Assembly: GCF_025370785.1 (NCBI RefSeq)
Contig: NZ_JAMXFA010000020.1
Location: 61,636 to 125,635 of the forward strand
Source of the DNA: Laspinema olomoucense D3b
GTDB lineage: Bacteria > Cyanobacteriota > Cyanobacteriia > Cyanobacteriales > Laspinemataceae
Length of the DNA: 64,000 nt
Direction of reading: 5' to 3'
A program made the position numbers and the translations under genes. Within the stretch, counting starts at the first letter, position 1. Each line of letters starts with the position of its first letter. The notes under the pieces were generated by a model. That model saw only the letters and a program-made list of their open reading frames with translations. It ran no database searches and had not been told where the DNA came from. Of this stretch, positions 7,743 through 18,414 are shown in pieces.

Positions 7743-9920
7743 ATGACAACGACGAAGAAACCCCAAGAAACAACACCGGAAATTAACTTAAAAGATCAGC
7801 AATATTACTTCAGCCGAGAATTAAGTTGGGTTGAATTTAATTATCGAGTTTTACAGGAAGCCTTTGACCCTCGGACGCCGTTGCTAGAACGGCTGAAATT
7901 TTTAGCAATTTTCAGTGCTAATTTAGATGAATATTTCATGGTGCGGATTGCCGGACTAAAACAGCAGGTTGAAGCGGGAGTATCCTCCCTGACTCCCGAT
8001 GGACGCACCCCTCAACAACAATTGCATCAAGTGGGCGATCGCCTACATCCAATGGTTGCCGAACAACATCGGCATTTTGAAAAACTCCTGCGTCCCCAAC
8101 TGATTGCTTACGGTATCCAGATCCTCGATTATATGGATCTCAACCAAGAACAGCGGACCTACCTGCAACAGTATTTTGAACAAGAAATTTTCCCGGTTCT
8201 CACCCCCTTAGCTGTCGATCCGGGCCATCCCTTTCCCTATATTTCTAACCGCAGTTTGAATCTAGCAGTTGTCATCAAAGACCCCGAAACCGAGGAAGAA
8301 TTTTTTGCCCGGGTGAAAGTCCCCAAAGTTTTACCCCGATTTGTTCCCATTCCCGAAGCGCCCCGCGACTCCAGCAGCAGTCATGGGGAAGGACACAGAA
8401 AAACCTGGACCTTTACACCTTTAGAACAGGTAATTGCCCATAATTTAGAGTTTCTATTTCCGGGGATGAATATTTTGGAATATCATCCATTTCGCGTCAC
8501 TCGGAACGCAGATATTGCCCTAGAAGAAGATGAAGCGGATGATTTACTCCTGGCGATCGAACAAGAAATTCGCAAGCGACGAGTCGGCGGTTCCGTAGTG
8601 CGAATGGAAGTCCAATCGGATATTCCCTTATCCGTCCGTGAAATGCTGCGGGAAGAATTGGGTTTAGTTCCTCATGAAGTTTATGAAGTAGAGGGATTAC
8701 TCGGGTTAGTAGACTTAATGGGGTTGATGGATTTGCCCCTTCCCGAACTTAAATATCCGGCGTGGAATCCCGTGACTCCCGCCTCCTTCCGTCGTCTCGG
8801 AGAACTGCCCTCCGAACCGAATCTGGAGGAGATGGAAGAGACAGAGGATCTATTTGCTTTGATCCGATCGCGAGATTTACTCATCCATCATCCCTATCAT
8901 TCCTTTAGTGCAACCGTACAGCGATTTATTACTCAGGCGGCATACGATCCAGCGGTATTAGCGATTAAAATGACCCTCTACCGCACCTCTGGGGATTCAC
9001 CGATTGTGAATGCCTTAATTGCAGCCGCAGAAAACGGCAAACAGGTAGCGGTATTGGTGGAACTGAAAGCTCGTTTTGATGAGGAAAATAATATTTCTTG
9101 GGCGCGCAAGTTAGAAAAAGTAGGCGTTCATGTGGTTTATGGGTTAGTGGGACTAAAAACTCATACTAAAGTGGCGATGGTGGTGCGTCGGGAAGCCGAT
9201 GGCATCCGTCGTTATGCTCATATTGGAACGGGGAATTATAATCCCAAGACGGCCCGACTTTATACGGATTTGGGGTTAATTACCTGCCGGGAAGATGTAG
9301 GAGCAGATTTAACAGATTTGTTTAATTATTTGACCGGGTATTCTCGCCAGCGGTCCTATCGTAGCTTGTTAGTTGCGCCGGTGAATATGAGGGAACGGAT
9401 GACCGCCTTAGTGCAGCGGGAAATTGACAATGCCAAGCAGGGAAAAACGGGGCGAATTGTGTTAAAAATGAATGCCTTGGTAGATCCCAAAATGATTATC
9501 AAGCTCTATGAAGCTTCAAGGGCGGGGGTGCAAATTGATTTAATTGTGCGGGGGATTTGCTGTTTGCGTCCGGGGGTGCCGAATGTCAGTGAAAATATCC
9601 GGGTGTTGAGTATTGTGGGGAGGTTTTTAGAGCATTCCCGGATTTTTTATTTTTACAATGATGGGGCGGAGGAGGTGTACATTGGCAGTGCAGATTGGAT
9701 GCCTCGGAACCTGAATCGGCGGGTGGAGGCGGTAACCCCGGTGCAAGACCCGGATTTGGCAAAAGACCTCCAGGAAATTCTGGGGATTATGTTAGCAGAT
9801 AATCGCCAAGCATGGGAGTTGCAGCCGGATGGGAGTTACCTGCAACGGCGGGGAAAGAATGATGCGATCGCTCAAAGTTCTCAAAATATTTTGATGGAAA
9901 TGGCCCTGCAACAAGGGTGA
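7743..9920 (+). CDS. ppk1: polyphosphate kinase 1
   Basis: Reversibly polymerises the gamma-phosphate of ATP into polyphosphate. About 725 residues, matching the PPK1 family, with its four domains in order: N-terminal helical (from YYFSRELSWVEFNYRVL), head domain, and the two phospholipase-D-like catalytic domains. The catalytic region is intact: RYAHIGTGNYNPKTARLYTD carries the autophosphorylated His and LEHSRIFYF the second conserved His. The usual C-terminal RRVEAVTPV is present. An in-frame TTG at 7722 would extend it by seven residues; ATG 7743 is preferred. A GC-rich hairpin at 9955-9984 without a U-tract lies between this gene and the convergent small gene. Confidence 0.95.
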   Translation: MTTTKKPQETTPEINLKDQQYYFSRELSWVEFNYRVLQEAFDPRTPLLERLKFLAIFSANLDEYFMVRIAGLKQQVEAGVSSLTPDGRTPQQQLHQVGDRLHPMVAEQHRHFEKLLRPQLIAYGIQILDYMDLNQEQRTYLQQYFEQEIFPVLTPLAVDPGHPFPYISNRSLNLAVVIKDPETEEEFFARVKVPKVLPRFVPIPEAPRDSSSSHGEGHRKTWTFTPLEQVIAHNLEFLFPGMNILEYHPFRVTRNADIALEEDEADDLLLAIEQEIRKRRVGGSVVRMEVQSDIPLSVREMLREELGLVPHEVYEVEGLLGLVDLMGLMDLPLPELKYPAWNPVTPASFRRLGELPSEPNLEEMEETEDLFALIRSRDLLIHHPYHSFSATVQRFITQAAYDPAVLAIKMTLYRTSGDSPIVNALIAAAENGKQVAVLVELKARFDEENNISWARKLEKVGVHVVYGLVGLKTHTKVAMVVRREADGIRRYAHIGTGNYNPKTARLYTDLGLITCREDVGADLTDLFNYLTGYSRQRSYRSLLVAPVNMRERMTALVQREIDNAKQGKTGRIVLKMNALVDPKMIIKLYEASRAGVQIDLIVRGICCLRPGVPNVSENIRVLSIVGRFLEHSRIFYFYNDGAEEVYIGSADWMPRNLNRRVEAVTPVQDPDLAKDLQEILGIMLADNRQAWELQPDGSYLQRRGKNDAIAQSSQNILMEMALQQG

Positions 9921-10002
9921 GGGAATTCCATTCCGGGGGAGGGGTGCAAAAACTCCGCCCCTTGACCGCAGGGGTGAGGGGCGGTTGGGGTTTCGACCCG
10001 GT

Positions 10003-10185
10003 TTAGGAGATCGGGCGATCGCTAAAGGTGCGGTTGAATTCATCCAGCAAATCGTCCAGTTCTTCGATCGCCTGATTTACATCAATTCTGAGGGTTCCTA
10101 AGTTGGGTTGTTCTAACAGACGCACGAGGGTTTCCCGTTTGTCTGCGATCGCACTAACCCGTTCTCTGAGTTTTTGTTCGTCCAT
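10003..10185 (-). CDS. small conserved cyanobacterial protein, function unknown
   Basis: A 60-residue, strongly charged, helix-favouring protein with no membrane segment. Hydrophobic heptad spacing (VNQAIEELDDLLDEF) suggests a short coiled coil. GGGAAGG lies just upstream of ATG 10185 on the minus strand, a plausible ribosome site. Coding is supported by that site, the position between complete genes and a natural amino acid composition. I do not recognise a named family. Confidence 0.6.
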   Translation of the reverse strand: MDEQKLRERVSAIADKRETLVRLLEQPNLGTLRIDVNQAIEELDDLLDEFNRTFSDRPIS

Positions 10186-10330
10186 TCTGCCTTCCCTTTG
10201 TTTTTGCTAATATCACTGTAAACAGTTTTGTTGATGCCGATCCGGTTTAGATCCGGCAGCTTTCTCTATTATAAAATCAGCCATTTGTCAAGCTTAATAG
10301 ATCAGCCTTGGGTGTCGGTATGGGATGGGG

Positions 10331-10398
10331 AAGACAAACCGGGTTTGTTTAGCTCATCTGTAGCAATTAGCAACCAATTAGGGCCACAAACCCGGTAA
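10331..10398 (+). repeat. AAACCGGGTTT...AAACCCGGT hairpin element, copy D (diverged)
   Basis: CAAACCGGGTTTG (10336-10348) and ACAAACCCGGTA (10386-10397) resemble the ends of the elements at 4296, 21616 and 30675, but the interior does not align. The rest of the 10186-10652 gap holds HIP1 sites and no recognised gene. Confidence 0.4.
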
Positions 10399-10652
10399 GC
10401 GCCCTACTTATTCAAGACAATACCGATACCCTAGATCCGCGATCGCCTCCCTTGACAAAGAGATCGCAGTTTTTCCCTCTTATCCCAGGATCAGACGGGT
10501 CCGGGGTTCTTGAACCCGACCCATTTTAACAAAGATTAACAAGGGTAACCACCATTGGCCTGAAAACTACCGGGGCGATCGTTGTAGTGCGATCGCCAAC
10601 AGGGGACAATAGAACTTTCCATTCCTGCGCGATCGTTCATTCACTCACTATC

Positions 10653-11198
10653 ATGTTAGCTAAACTTTCTTTGGGAACCTTGGGTTTATCCCTGGGCAGT
10701 CTGATCACCATCGTGGGCTTCTACGCTTACTTTAACGACTACGCCACCTTAAATTTGGCAGGATTCTTTTATGGCATTCCCTTGTTACTCGGTGGCTTGG
10801 CCCTGAAAGCCGCCGAACTTAAGCCCGTCCCTTTCACGCAGCCGACCTCCCCGGATATCTTAGAATTGCGAGAAAAACAGGCCACTCAAATCCAAAATCA
10901 AATTCGCAAAGATATCACCCGCTATCGCTATGGTCAAGATGCTCATCTGGATGATTCCCTGGAACGGTTTGGTCTGAATCCCTCCGATGAAGCCCGACCC
11001 GTTCTCGTGGGGATTCGAGAAGAGAATTGCCAGGGTTGTTATGCTTTAATCTTAGAATTTGATTCCCCTCAATTTCCCTTGGAAATTTGGCAGCAAAAGC
11101 AAGAAAAAATCGAAAAGTTTTTTGGCCCTGGCATCTCTGTTCAAGTCAAGAATCCGGGCAAAAATCACATTGAGGTGGCTCTAATTGCTCAAAACTGA
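10653..11198 (+). CDS. DUF2854 family membrane protein
   Basis: 181 residues. Two hydrophobic segments (about 6-28 and 35-52) lead into a soluble C-terminal domain. The run NLAGFFYGIPLLLGGLALKA followed by AELKPVPF matches my memory of the DUF2854 family found in cyanobacteria and plant plastids; its biochemical function is unknown to me. ATG 10653 is chosen because the membrane segment then starts directly; an upstream in-frame start at 10587 adds 22 unconserved residues. Confidence 0.75.
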   Translation: MLAKLSLGTLGLSLGSLITIVGFYAYFNDYATLNLAGFFYGIPLLLGGLALKAAELKPVPFTQPTSPDILELREKQATQIQNQIRKDITRYRYGQDAHLDDSLERFGLNPSDEARPVLVGIREENCQGCYALILEFDSPQFPLEIWQQKQEKIEKFFGPGISVQVKNPGKNHIEVALIAQN

Positions 11199-11232
11199 GC
11201 CTGGATTTAATCCGCGAGTAAATCCAGCAGAC

Positions 11233-11258
11233 AGACGGGGATTTTACCCCGTCTTTTG
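11233..11258 (+). terminator. rho-independent terminator after the DUF2854 gene
   Basis: An 8-bp perfect stem AGACGGGG/CCCCGTCT with loop ATTTTA is followed by TTTGT, 35 bases after the stop codon. Confidence 0.85.
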
Positions 11259-11315
11259 TCCCTTTAAATTACCTTTAAAAAATCTATAAAATCCATTAAA
11301 ACTGGGTAAGCGGAT

Positions 11316-11576
11316 TTACTTTTCCAGGCGGACTACATACCATTGAAAATATTCTCCCGGTCCTAAATCAAATTCGCAGCTTGTTTCCAAAAGATATTGA
11401 GCTTGGGCATCGATAGTGGGAAACTTTTGCAAATCCCGAGGCAAATTATCCTGGCGATCGCCTAAAATTACTTTGAGCTTGCCGAGCAATTCATCAGCGG
11501 TTAGTAATTGTTCCGGTTGATTGCATTCTAAAACGACAAAATGAGTTTCGTCTTGATACATTAAGGAGTTAGGCAT
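11316..11576 (-). CDS. CRR7-type protein (chlororespiratory reduction 7, DUF3571)
   Basis: 86 residues beginning MPNSLMYQDETHFVVLE, with PEQLLTADELLGKLKVIL and a C-terminal FQWYVVRLEK. This pattern fits the CRR7 family, which in plants is needed for the chloroplast NDH-1 complex. The cyanobacterial members are largely uncharacterised. The start at 11576 gives the family-typical N terminus; an in-frame extension to 11651 adds 25 residues that look non-coding. Convergent with the DUF2854 gene. Confidence 0.7.
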   Translation of the reverse strand: MPNSLMYQDETHFVVLECNQPEQLLTADELLGKLKVILGDRQDNLPRDLQKFPTIDAQAQYLLETSCEFDLGPGEYFQWYVVRLEK

Positions 11577-12111
11577 CGTTTTATTGGGATAACTTGTTTG
11601 GATAATTTTGACTGATTGGGGGTATCGAGGCAACTTCAGGGGCGCGACCAAGGGGAGGAGCGGTCAGGCCCTCTAGGGAAAGTCTCAAAAGCCTCTTCCT
11701 GGGGGGACTAATGCACCATTCTAACGCACCATTCGCGCCCTGGGGGGCGATCGCCAGGGCAGACGAGGGACCGGCAATAGCGGGATCATTTCCCTCAGAG
11801 GCACGAATCCCTAGGGCATCTGCGCCCCCTGCGGCAATCTTAAGCTTTAACAAAGAATCCGCCTGGGCTGGCTTAAAACTTTTAGAATTTCGCTAAAATT
11901 AGAAAACAATTGTATCAGGGTTCTATCGGAGATTCTTCCATTTTATCCCAAAAAAATGGAGAAGGCCGCTCACCGGATTTTACCCGTTGCTCCCTATTTT
12001 AAAGAAATAAAAACAGGTCAGCTCAAGGGAAAGCCATTCAATCAATAGAAAGTCAAAGACAAGGGAACGAGAGACAGAAATGGAGCGTGAGACAATGGAA
12101 AAGGGGGATAA
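11577..12111. other. intergenic region without recognised gene
   Basis: Short open frames on both strands (11581-11853, 11711-11896) are Ala/Pro-rich with no family features and look like chance frames in GC-rich DNA. AAGGGGGA at 12101-12108 is the probable ribosome site of the large kinase that follows. No terminator or riboswitch was recognised. Confidence 0.5.
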
Positions 12112-15100
12112 ATGCCGAGCCAAGTTTTAGAATTGTTCACAAACAGAGCGATCGCCCATCTGTCCGGGGAGAGGTTCCTCTCATTTATCCCTCACGGGCA
12201 TTGTTACTTGTGGAATCCCGGGCTAGTGGGGCTTCATGTTGGTTCCGACGCCCTGATCGCCCTTTCCTATTTTGCCATTGCGCTAACCCTGCTATATTTT
12301 ATCCGCAATCGCAAGGACCTGCCCTTTAGTTGGATTTTTCTTCTGTTTGGGGCATTTATCATCTCCTGTGGGACCAGCCATTTAATGGAAATCTGGACGC
12401 TCTGGTATTCGGATTATTGGCTATCGGGAGGAATCAAAGCGCTCACCGCCGGAATCTCCCTCGCCACAGCGCTTTTACTGGTCCCCCTAATTCCCCAAGC
12501 CTTGGCATTGCAGTCCCCAGAGCAGTTAGAACGAGCCAACCAGCAACTACAGACAGAAATAACAGAACGGCAGCAGGCGGAAACAGCCTTGCGGGAAAAC
12601 GAAGCCCTGTTGAGAACCGTCGTTGAGCGATCGCGGATGGGAATTGCTCTGGTGACCCCCTCGGGCGGCATCACCCAAACCAATCTAGCACTACAACAGA
12701 TGCTGGGATATAGCGCAGAGGAACTAAGCGCGATGAGTTGGAGCGACTTGATCTCAGATCCCCAACCCCTGCAAGGGCCGGGGGAAATCCCCGGAGGACA
12801 AGAGATAGGGGCCAAGAGGACCTATGCACAAGAACAGAATTACCTTCGGAAAGATCGAGAAATACGGACCGCTCAAGTGCTAGTTTCCGAGATTGTATCA
12901 TACGAGGGGAAAGCGAGCTTAAGCCTGTTGATGATCGAGGATATTACCGATCGCAAGCAGCAGGAAATCGCCCTGCGATCGCTCAATGTGGAACTAGAAA
13001 GACGGGTTGCCGAACGAACCGAACAATGGCAAACCGCCAACGAAGAATTGCGCGGAGAAATTAAGGAACGCCAACGCATAGAAGTAGCACTGCGCGAGAG
13101 TACATCCCACCTACAAACCCTGGTGCAACAAGCGCCGGTGATTCTCTATGCCACCGATCGCCAAGGCAGAATTACCCTAGTGGAAGGAAAAAACCTGCCA
13201 TCCTTAGGAGTGAAGCAAGAAACAGCGATCGGTGCATCCATTTTCGAGGGTTACGCCGAGCAGCCGAGTATCCTCCAGCAGATCCAGCAGGTATTTAACG
13301 GGAAAGAAGAAAACTGGATCGGCAATTGCAATGGATTAATTTATGAACATAAATTGACCCCAATTTGGGATGAAAGCGGCAACGTGAGCGGCGTCATCGG
13401 GGTGGCGACGGACCGGACAGAACAGGTGCGATCGCAAGAAGCCCTGCGTCAAAGTGAAGAACTCTATCGCACTCTCACCCGTAACTTTCCCCAGGGTGTC
13501 GTCTTCCTTTTAGACCGAAATCAACGGTTTTTACTCGCAGAAGGAGCCGGTTTAGAGGCTGCCGGTCTTTCTAAAGCATTCGTAGAAGGTAAAACCCTAA
13601 GTGAGGTTTTTTCATTAGAAGCCCGAACCCTCTTAGAGCAGAGTATTCAGGCGATCGACGGAAACTCCACCTCAGTCATCCAAGAAATGCCCTGGAATGG
13701 GCGGTGGTATCGCACCCACACCGTACCCGTGCGAACCGAAACCAGCCCCATCGACTCCGTGATGGTCGTCGCCCAGGATATCACCGATCGCAAAAACGCC
13801 GAACAGGAACGCGATCGCTTCTTCACCCTCTCCCTGGATATGCTCTGTATCGCCGGATTTGATGGGTATTTTAAACTCCTCAACCCCGCCTGGGGCAAAA
13901 TCCTCGGGTACACCGACGAAGAACTGTTTTCTCAGCCCTTTATCGAATTCGTCCATCCCGACGATCGCGCCGCCACCCTAGCAGAAACGGCAAAACTGAG
14001 CAACTTGAACCTGGACGCCCTGGGTTTTGAAAACCGCTATCGCTGTAAAGATGGCTCCTATCGGTGGGTACGCTGGAACACCACCCCCTTCCGCGAACAA
14101 GGATTACTCTACTGTGTCGCCCATGACATCACTCAACGAAAAGAAGCCGAAGAAGCCCTTGCTGAAAGCGCCGCTCAACTTCAGATCGTCTTTGAAGGAG
14201 CAGGAATTGGCATCGTCCTAGGGACTTTAGACGAGGGACGGATTTTAAAAAGCAATCCCGCCTTTGAGAAAATGCTGGGCTACTCCGCCGCCGAACTCTC
14301 TACCATGAGCTTTTCTGACTTCACCCATCTGGAAGATTTACAGAAAGAACTTCCCCTCTTTCAGGCGGTGGTAGCCGGAGAGCGTCCCAGCTACGAAATC
14401 CAGAAGCGCTATATTTGCAAGGATGGCTCTCGAATCTGGGTTGATCTGACGACTTCCATCATTCGGGATGCCAATGGCAATTCTAAATTTGCCGTAGGCA
14501 TGGTTCAGGATATTACAGAACGGTTTGAAGCAGCAGAAGCCCTGCGCCAGAGTGAGGAAAAATATCGCTCCGTGGTGGATAACATCAAAGAGGTAATTTT
14601 CCAGACCGATGCTCAGGGTTACTTCACCTTTCTCAATCCAGCTTGGGAGGAAATTACCGGATTTGAGATTGACCAGAGCATCGGCACTTCTTGGTTGAGT
14701 TACATTTATGAACCCGACGTCCCGCCATTTTCCCAATATTTAGAAGCACTCAGTTCTGGAGAACAGCAGAACTGTCAAGATGAGATGCGATACCGCACCC
14801 AAGCGGGAGACTACCGTTGGATTGAGGTTTTTGCCCGAGGAAGTCGGAATGAGGCGGGAGAGTTGACCGGGATTAGTGGCACCCTCAATGATATTACCTT
14901 CCGTAAACAGGCCGAATGGGAAAAGACTCAATTAATTGCCTCCCTGAAAGAGAGTGAGGCAGCGATTCGGGCGCTGTATTCCGTCACAGCCGATCGCAGT
15001 CTGGACTTTGACACCAGACTATCGCGAATGTTAGAGATGGGATGTCGGCGGTTTGGCCTGGAAATAGGGATGGTAGGCCGTTTGGACAGCCCCAAGGAGA

Positions 15101-18100
15101 GTCGAGACGGGATGGAGCGCGCTTCTACCATCGAGGCGATCGCCCTGCAATTACCTCCTAATGCCTTAATTCCCTTGACCCAAGGGGATGCCTTTAAATT
15201 AGAACTCACCTATTGCTCCCTTGCCATCCGGGAATCTGAGCCAGTCTGCATCCCATCCGCCAGTGACTCCGAGTGGCTGGAGCATCCCGCCTATAAAATG
15301 CGCGGATTAGAAGCCTATCTCGGAGTGCGAGTGATGGTCTCTGGCGAAGTTTACGGCTGTCTGAGCTTCTCCTCGTTCCAGCGTCGGACTCAACCGTTTA
15401 AATCCGTGGATCAAAACTTGTTGAAACTGATGGCCCAATGGATCGGCGGTGAGATCGAGCGGAATCAGGCTCAAATAGCCCTGCAACAGCAACTGCATCG
15501 CAGTCTGCTCCTGGGCCAAATAACGCGAGAAATCCGCCAAAGTTTAGACAGTCAGAAGATTTTTCAAACCACGGCCACCCAAATTGGTCAGGCTTTTGGA
15601 GTAAATCGCTGTTTGATTCATAGTTACATCCCCACGGACCCACCGAAAATGCCCTTAGTGGCGGAGTATTTAGAGCCTGGTGCTCAATCCATGATGAACT
15701 TTGAGGTGCCGGTAGCAGGGAATCCTCATGCAGAACAACTGGTAGCCTTCGATACGGTGCTGGTCTCCGATGATGTCTATAAGGAACCCCTGCTCAAAGG
15801 AGCGGAGGCGATGTGTCGGCACATCGGAGTCAAGTCCATGTTAGCGGTGCGAACTTCCTATCAGGGGATACCTAATGGGGTGATTGGGATGCATCAGTGC
15901 GATCGCTTCCGGCGCTGGACTCGCGAGGAAATTGAGTTATGTGAAGCCGTCGCCGAACAAGTGGGGATTGCCCTAGCTCAAGCCCGACTCCTGGAACAAG
16001 AAACCCTCGCCCGTCAGGAAGTCGCCCTCAAAAGCCAAGCAGCTTTGCAAGCGCGGGAAGCAGCCGAAGCGGCGAACCGCGCCAAGAGCGAATTCCTCGC
16101 CACCATGAGCCACGAAATCCGCACCCCGATGAATGCCGTGATCGGGATGACCGGGTTACTGTTAGATACGCCCTTGAATGCAGATCAGCGCGAGTTTGTG
16201 GAAACCATTCGCACCAGTGGCGACGGATTGCTAACGATTATTAACGATATCCTAGACTTCTCTAAGATAGAGTCCGGGAAGATGGACCTAGAGGAACATC
16301 CGTTTAATCTGCGAACCTGCGTTGAGGAATGTCTGGACTTGGTGGCCTCTAAAGCGGCAGAAAAACAGCTAGAACTGGCCTATTTGTTCAGTCCCCAAAC
16401 CCCCGAGGGCATCATCGGCGATGTCACCCGCCTACGCCAAATCTTGGTGAATCTACTCAGTAATGCGGTCAAATTCACAGAAGAAGGGGAGACGATCATT
16501 TCGGTGAATGCGACCCTGGTGCAGGATGCCCCCTTGGGGAACCGGATAGAAACGGGAACTCGGGGGGGGATTTATCAAATTCACTTCTCTGTGAAAGATA
16601 CCGGGGTGGGGATTCCTCCCGATCGCCTCGATCGCCTGTTTAAGTCGTTTTCTCAGGTGGATTCTTCCACAACGCGCAAATATGGGGGTACAGGTTTGGG
16701 TTTGGCGATCGCCAAGCGCCTGAGCGAACTGATGGGCGGTACGATGTGGGTGGAAAGTCAAATCGGCGTGGGTTCGACGTTCCATTTTACAATTCAGGCG
16801 GCAGCCACTTCGGAGTTCGCCTCGGTGAGTCCAGAAGATGAAGTTCCTCAACTCACGGGCAAGCATTTACTGATTGTGGATGATAATGCCACAAATCGCC
16901 TGATTCTCACCCGCCAAGCCCAATCCTGGGGAATGATTCCTTATGCCGCAGCTTCGGGTCCTGAAGGGTTGGCGCAGTTGCAGAATTCGGATACCCGGTT
17001 TGACCTGGCTATTTTGGATATGCAGATGCCGGATATGGATGGGATAGCCCTAGCAACGGCGATTCGTCAGATCCCCGATGGCGATCGCTTACCCTTGGTC
17101 ATGTTGACCTCTCTGGGTTGGCAACCCGTTTCTCGGGAAGTTTCCGGAATCGATTTTGCAGCGTTTTTGAGTAAGCCGATCAAACAATCTCAACTGTTCG
17201 ATATTTTGATTGGGATTTTGTCACGGCAATCCCACGGGAAGGATCCCAAGGGCCGTCGCGCTCCCTCTTTCCCCCGTCAGCCAACTCCTCTAAAGAGCGA
17301 TCGCCCCCTGAAGATTCTGTTAGCCGAAGATAATGTGGTTAACCAAAAGGTGGCGTTGCGGATTTTAGAACGGATGGGATATCGTGCCGATGTCGCTGGT
17401 AACGGATTGGAGGCGATCGCCGCTCTGAATCGTCAAAGCTACGATGTCATCCTCATGGATGTGCAAATGCCTGAAATGGATGGTTTAGAAGCCACTCGTC
17501 GCATCTGCTTAGAATGGAGTCAACGCCGGGATGTTTCCCCAATGGGACGCCCTTGGATTATTGCCATGACGGCTAATGCTATGCAAGGCGATCGCGAAAT
17601 CTGTCTGCAAGCAGGAATGGATGATTACATCAGCAAACCCATTCGCCTAGAAGCCCTCGCCCAGGCACTGGCTGGATGTCATCTGTATTCTGAATCCTTA
17701 CCTGTGCCACCAACCACGGATGTATCCTTTCCCCCAGAGTCTGTCTCTCCCCCATCTCCCCCATCCCCCCCATCTCCCATGTCTAATTCTTCATTTCCTC
17801 ACTCAATTCCTGAACCTCCCATCGATGCCAAAGCATTGCAAAACTTACGAGAGATGGTCGGTGAAGATGAGCCAGAAGCGTTTATTGAAGTGGTTGAGAG
17901 TTATTTAAAGGACTTACCAGATTTGTTAGAAACCCTAGAAACTTCTGTGCAGAAACAAGATGCTCCCACCCTCCATCGCGCGGCTCACACTTTAAAATCA
18001 ACCAGTGCCACCCTCGGCGCAAAACCGTTGGCGCAATTGAGTAAGCAGCTAGAAAAGCTCGGACGAACCAGTTCCGAAGAGGGAACGCTCTTACCCCCAG

Positions 18101-18180
18101 AGGCATTGGCACTGGTGCGAGCGATTTACTTGGAGTACGAACGCCTCAAGCCAGCTTTACAAGGTGAGTTGAAGCCATAA
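12112..18180 (+). CDS. ethylene-receptor-like hybrid histidine kinase (EBD-6xPAS-2xGAF-HisKA-HATPase-2xREC-Hpt)
   Basis: A membrane-bound phosphorelay protein of 2022 residues. The N terminus has three hydrophobic helices (about 40-130) forming an ethylene-binding domain: Asp46, Cys86 and His90 in [13 protein letters not shown] match the copper/ethylene-binding Asp25, Cys65 and His69 of plant ETR1, including the exact 40-residue Asp-Cys spacing. A coiled coil (about 135-155) leads to six PAS domains (about 157-945), two GAF domains (about 955-1290) lacking a bilin Cys, HisKA with [13 protein letters not shown] (His1334), an HATPase (GTGLGLAI), REC1 (Asp1636), REC2 (Asp1783) and a C-terminal Hpt domain (His1959 in AAHTLKS). 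A Pro/Ser linker (about 1875-1895) between REC2 and Hpt is encoded by the same C-rich satellite seen at 25232-25408. Synechocystis SynEtr1 is the closest described relative I know of; ethylene binding here is inferred from the ligands. Confidence 0.9.
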   Translation: MPSQVLELFTNRAIAHLSGERFLSFIPHGHCYLWNPGLVGLHVGSDALIALSYFAIALTLLYFIRNRKDLPFSWIFLLFGAFIISCGTSHLMEIWTLWYSDYWLSGGIKALTAGISLATALLLVPLIPQALALQSPEQLERANQQLQTEITERQQAETALRENEALLRTVVERSRMGIALVTPSGGITQTNLALQQMLGYSAEELSAMSWSDLISDPQPLQGPGEIPGGQEIGAKRTYAQEQNYLRKDREIRTAQVLVSEIVSYEGKASLSLLMIEDITDRKQQEIALRSLNVELERRVAERTEQWQTANEELRGEIKERQRIEVALRESTSHLQTLVQQAPVILYATDRQGRITLVEGKNLPSLGVKQETAIGASIFEGYAEQPSILQQIQQVFNGKEENWIGNCNGLIYEHKLTPIWDESGNVSGVIGVATDRTEQVRSQEALRQSEELYRTLTRNFPQGVVFLLDRNQRFLLAEGAGLEAAGLSKAFVEGKTLSEVFSLEARTLLEQSIQAIDGNSTSVIQEMPWNGRWYRTHTVPVRTETSPIDSVMVVAQDITDRKNAEQERDRFFTLSLDMLCIAGFDGYFKLLNPAWGKILGYTDEELFSQPFIEFVHPDDRAATLAETAKLSNLNLDALGFENRYRCKDGSYRWVRWNTTPFREQGLLYCVAHDITQRKEAEEALAESAAQLQIVFEGAGIGIVLGTLDEGRILKSNPAFEKMLGYSAAELSTMSFSDFTHLEDLQKELPLFQAVVAGERPSYEIQKRYICKDGSRIWVDLTTSIIRDANGNSKFAVGMVQDITERFEAAEALRQSEEKYRSVVDNIKEVIFQTDAQGYFTFLNPAWEEITGFEIDQSIGTSWLSYIYEPDVPPFSQYLEALSSGEQQNCQDEMRYRTQAGDYRWIEVFARGSRNEAGELTGISGTLNDITFRKQAEWEKTQLIASLKESEAAIRALYSVTADRSLDFDTRLSRMLEMGCRRFGLEIGMVGRLDSPKESRDGMERASTIEAIALQLPPNALIPLTQGDAFKLELTYCSLAIRESEPVCIPSASDSEWLEHPAYKMRGLEAYLGVRVMVSGEVYGCLSFSSFQRRTQPFKSVDQNLLKLMAQWIGGEIERNQAQIALQQQLHRSLLLGQITREIRQSLDSQKIFQTTATQIGQAFGVNRCLIHSYIPTDPPKMPLVAEYLEPGAQSMMNFEVPVAGNPHAEQLVAFDTVLVSDDVYKEPLLKGAEAMCRHIGVKSMLAVRTSYQGIPNGVIGMHQCDRFRRWTREEIELCEAVAEQVGIALAQARLLEQETLARQEVALKSQAALQAREAAEAANRAKSEFLATMSHEIRTPMNAVIGMTGLLLDTPLNADQREFVETIRTSGDGLLTIINDILDFSKIESGKMDLEEHPFNLRTCVEECLDLVASKAAEKQLELAYLFSPQTPEGIIGDVTRLRQILVNLLSNAVKFTEEGETIISVNATLVQDAPLGNRIETGTRGGIYQIHFSVKDTGVGIPPDRLDRLFKSFSQVDSSTTRKYGGTGLGLAIAKRLSELMGGTMWVESQIGVGSTFHFTIQAAATSEFASVSPEDEVPQLTGKHLLIVDDNATNRLILTRQAQSWGMIPYAAASGPEGLAQLQNSDTRFDLAILDMQMPDMDGIALATAIRQIPDGDRLPLVMLTSLGWQPVSREVSGIDFAAFLSKPIKQSQLFDILIGILSRQSHGKDPKGRRAPSFPRQPTPLKSDRPLKILLAEDNVVNQKVALRILERMGYRADVAGNGLEAIAALNRQSYDVILMDVQMPEMDGLEATRRICLEWSQRRDVSPMGRPWIIAMTANAMQGDREICLQAGMDDYISKPIRLEALAQALAGCHLYSESLPVPPTTDVSFPPESVSPPSPPSPPSPMSNSSFPHSIPEPPIDAKALQNLREMVGEDEPEAFIEVVESYLKDLPDLLETLETSVQKQDAPTLHRAAHTLKSTSATLGAKPLAQLSKQLEKLGRTSSEEGTLLPPEALALVRAIYLEYERLKPALQGELKP

Positions 18181-18414
18181 AAAACTGGGGTTGAGGAGCA
18201 ACCTCGTAACTGCCCTATCTGATCACTAACGCCAGTCCCGGTTTAAAACTTTAAATGTAGCCCGGGCTTGGCCATGTCCATCTTACATCTGTGTGAGCCG
18301 TAAGCCCTGTATCGATTGAAGGCGATACCGAGGTTCTAGGCTAAAGGCATGGGAAACCATTAGCATAACAATAGATGCCGATATGGGTGAGCGAATTTCT
18401 GGCGGATAGAAAGC

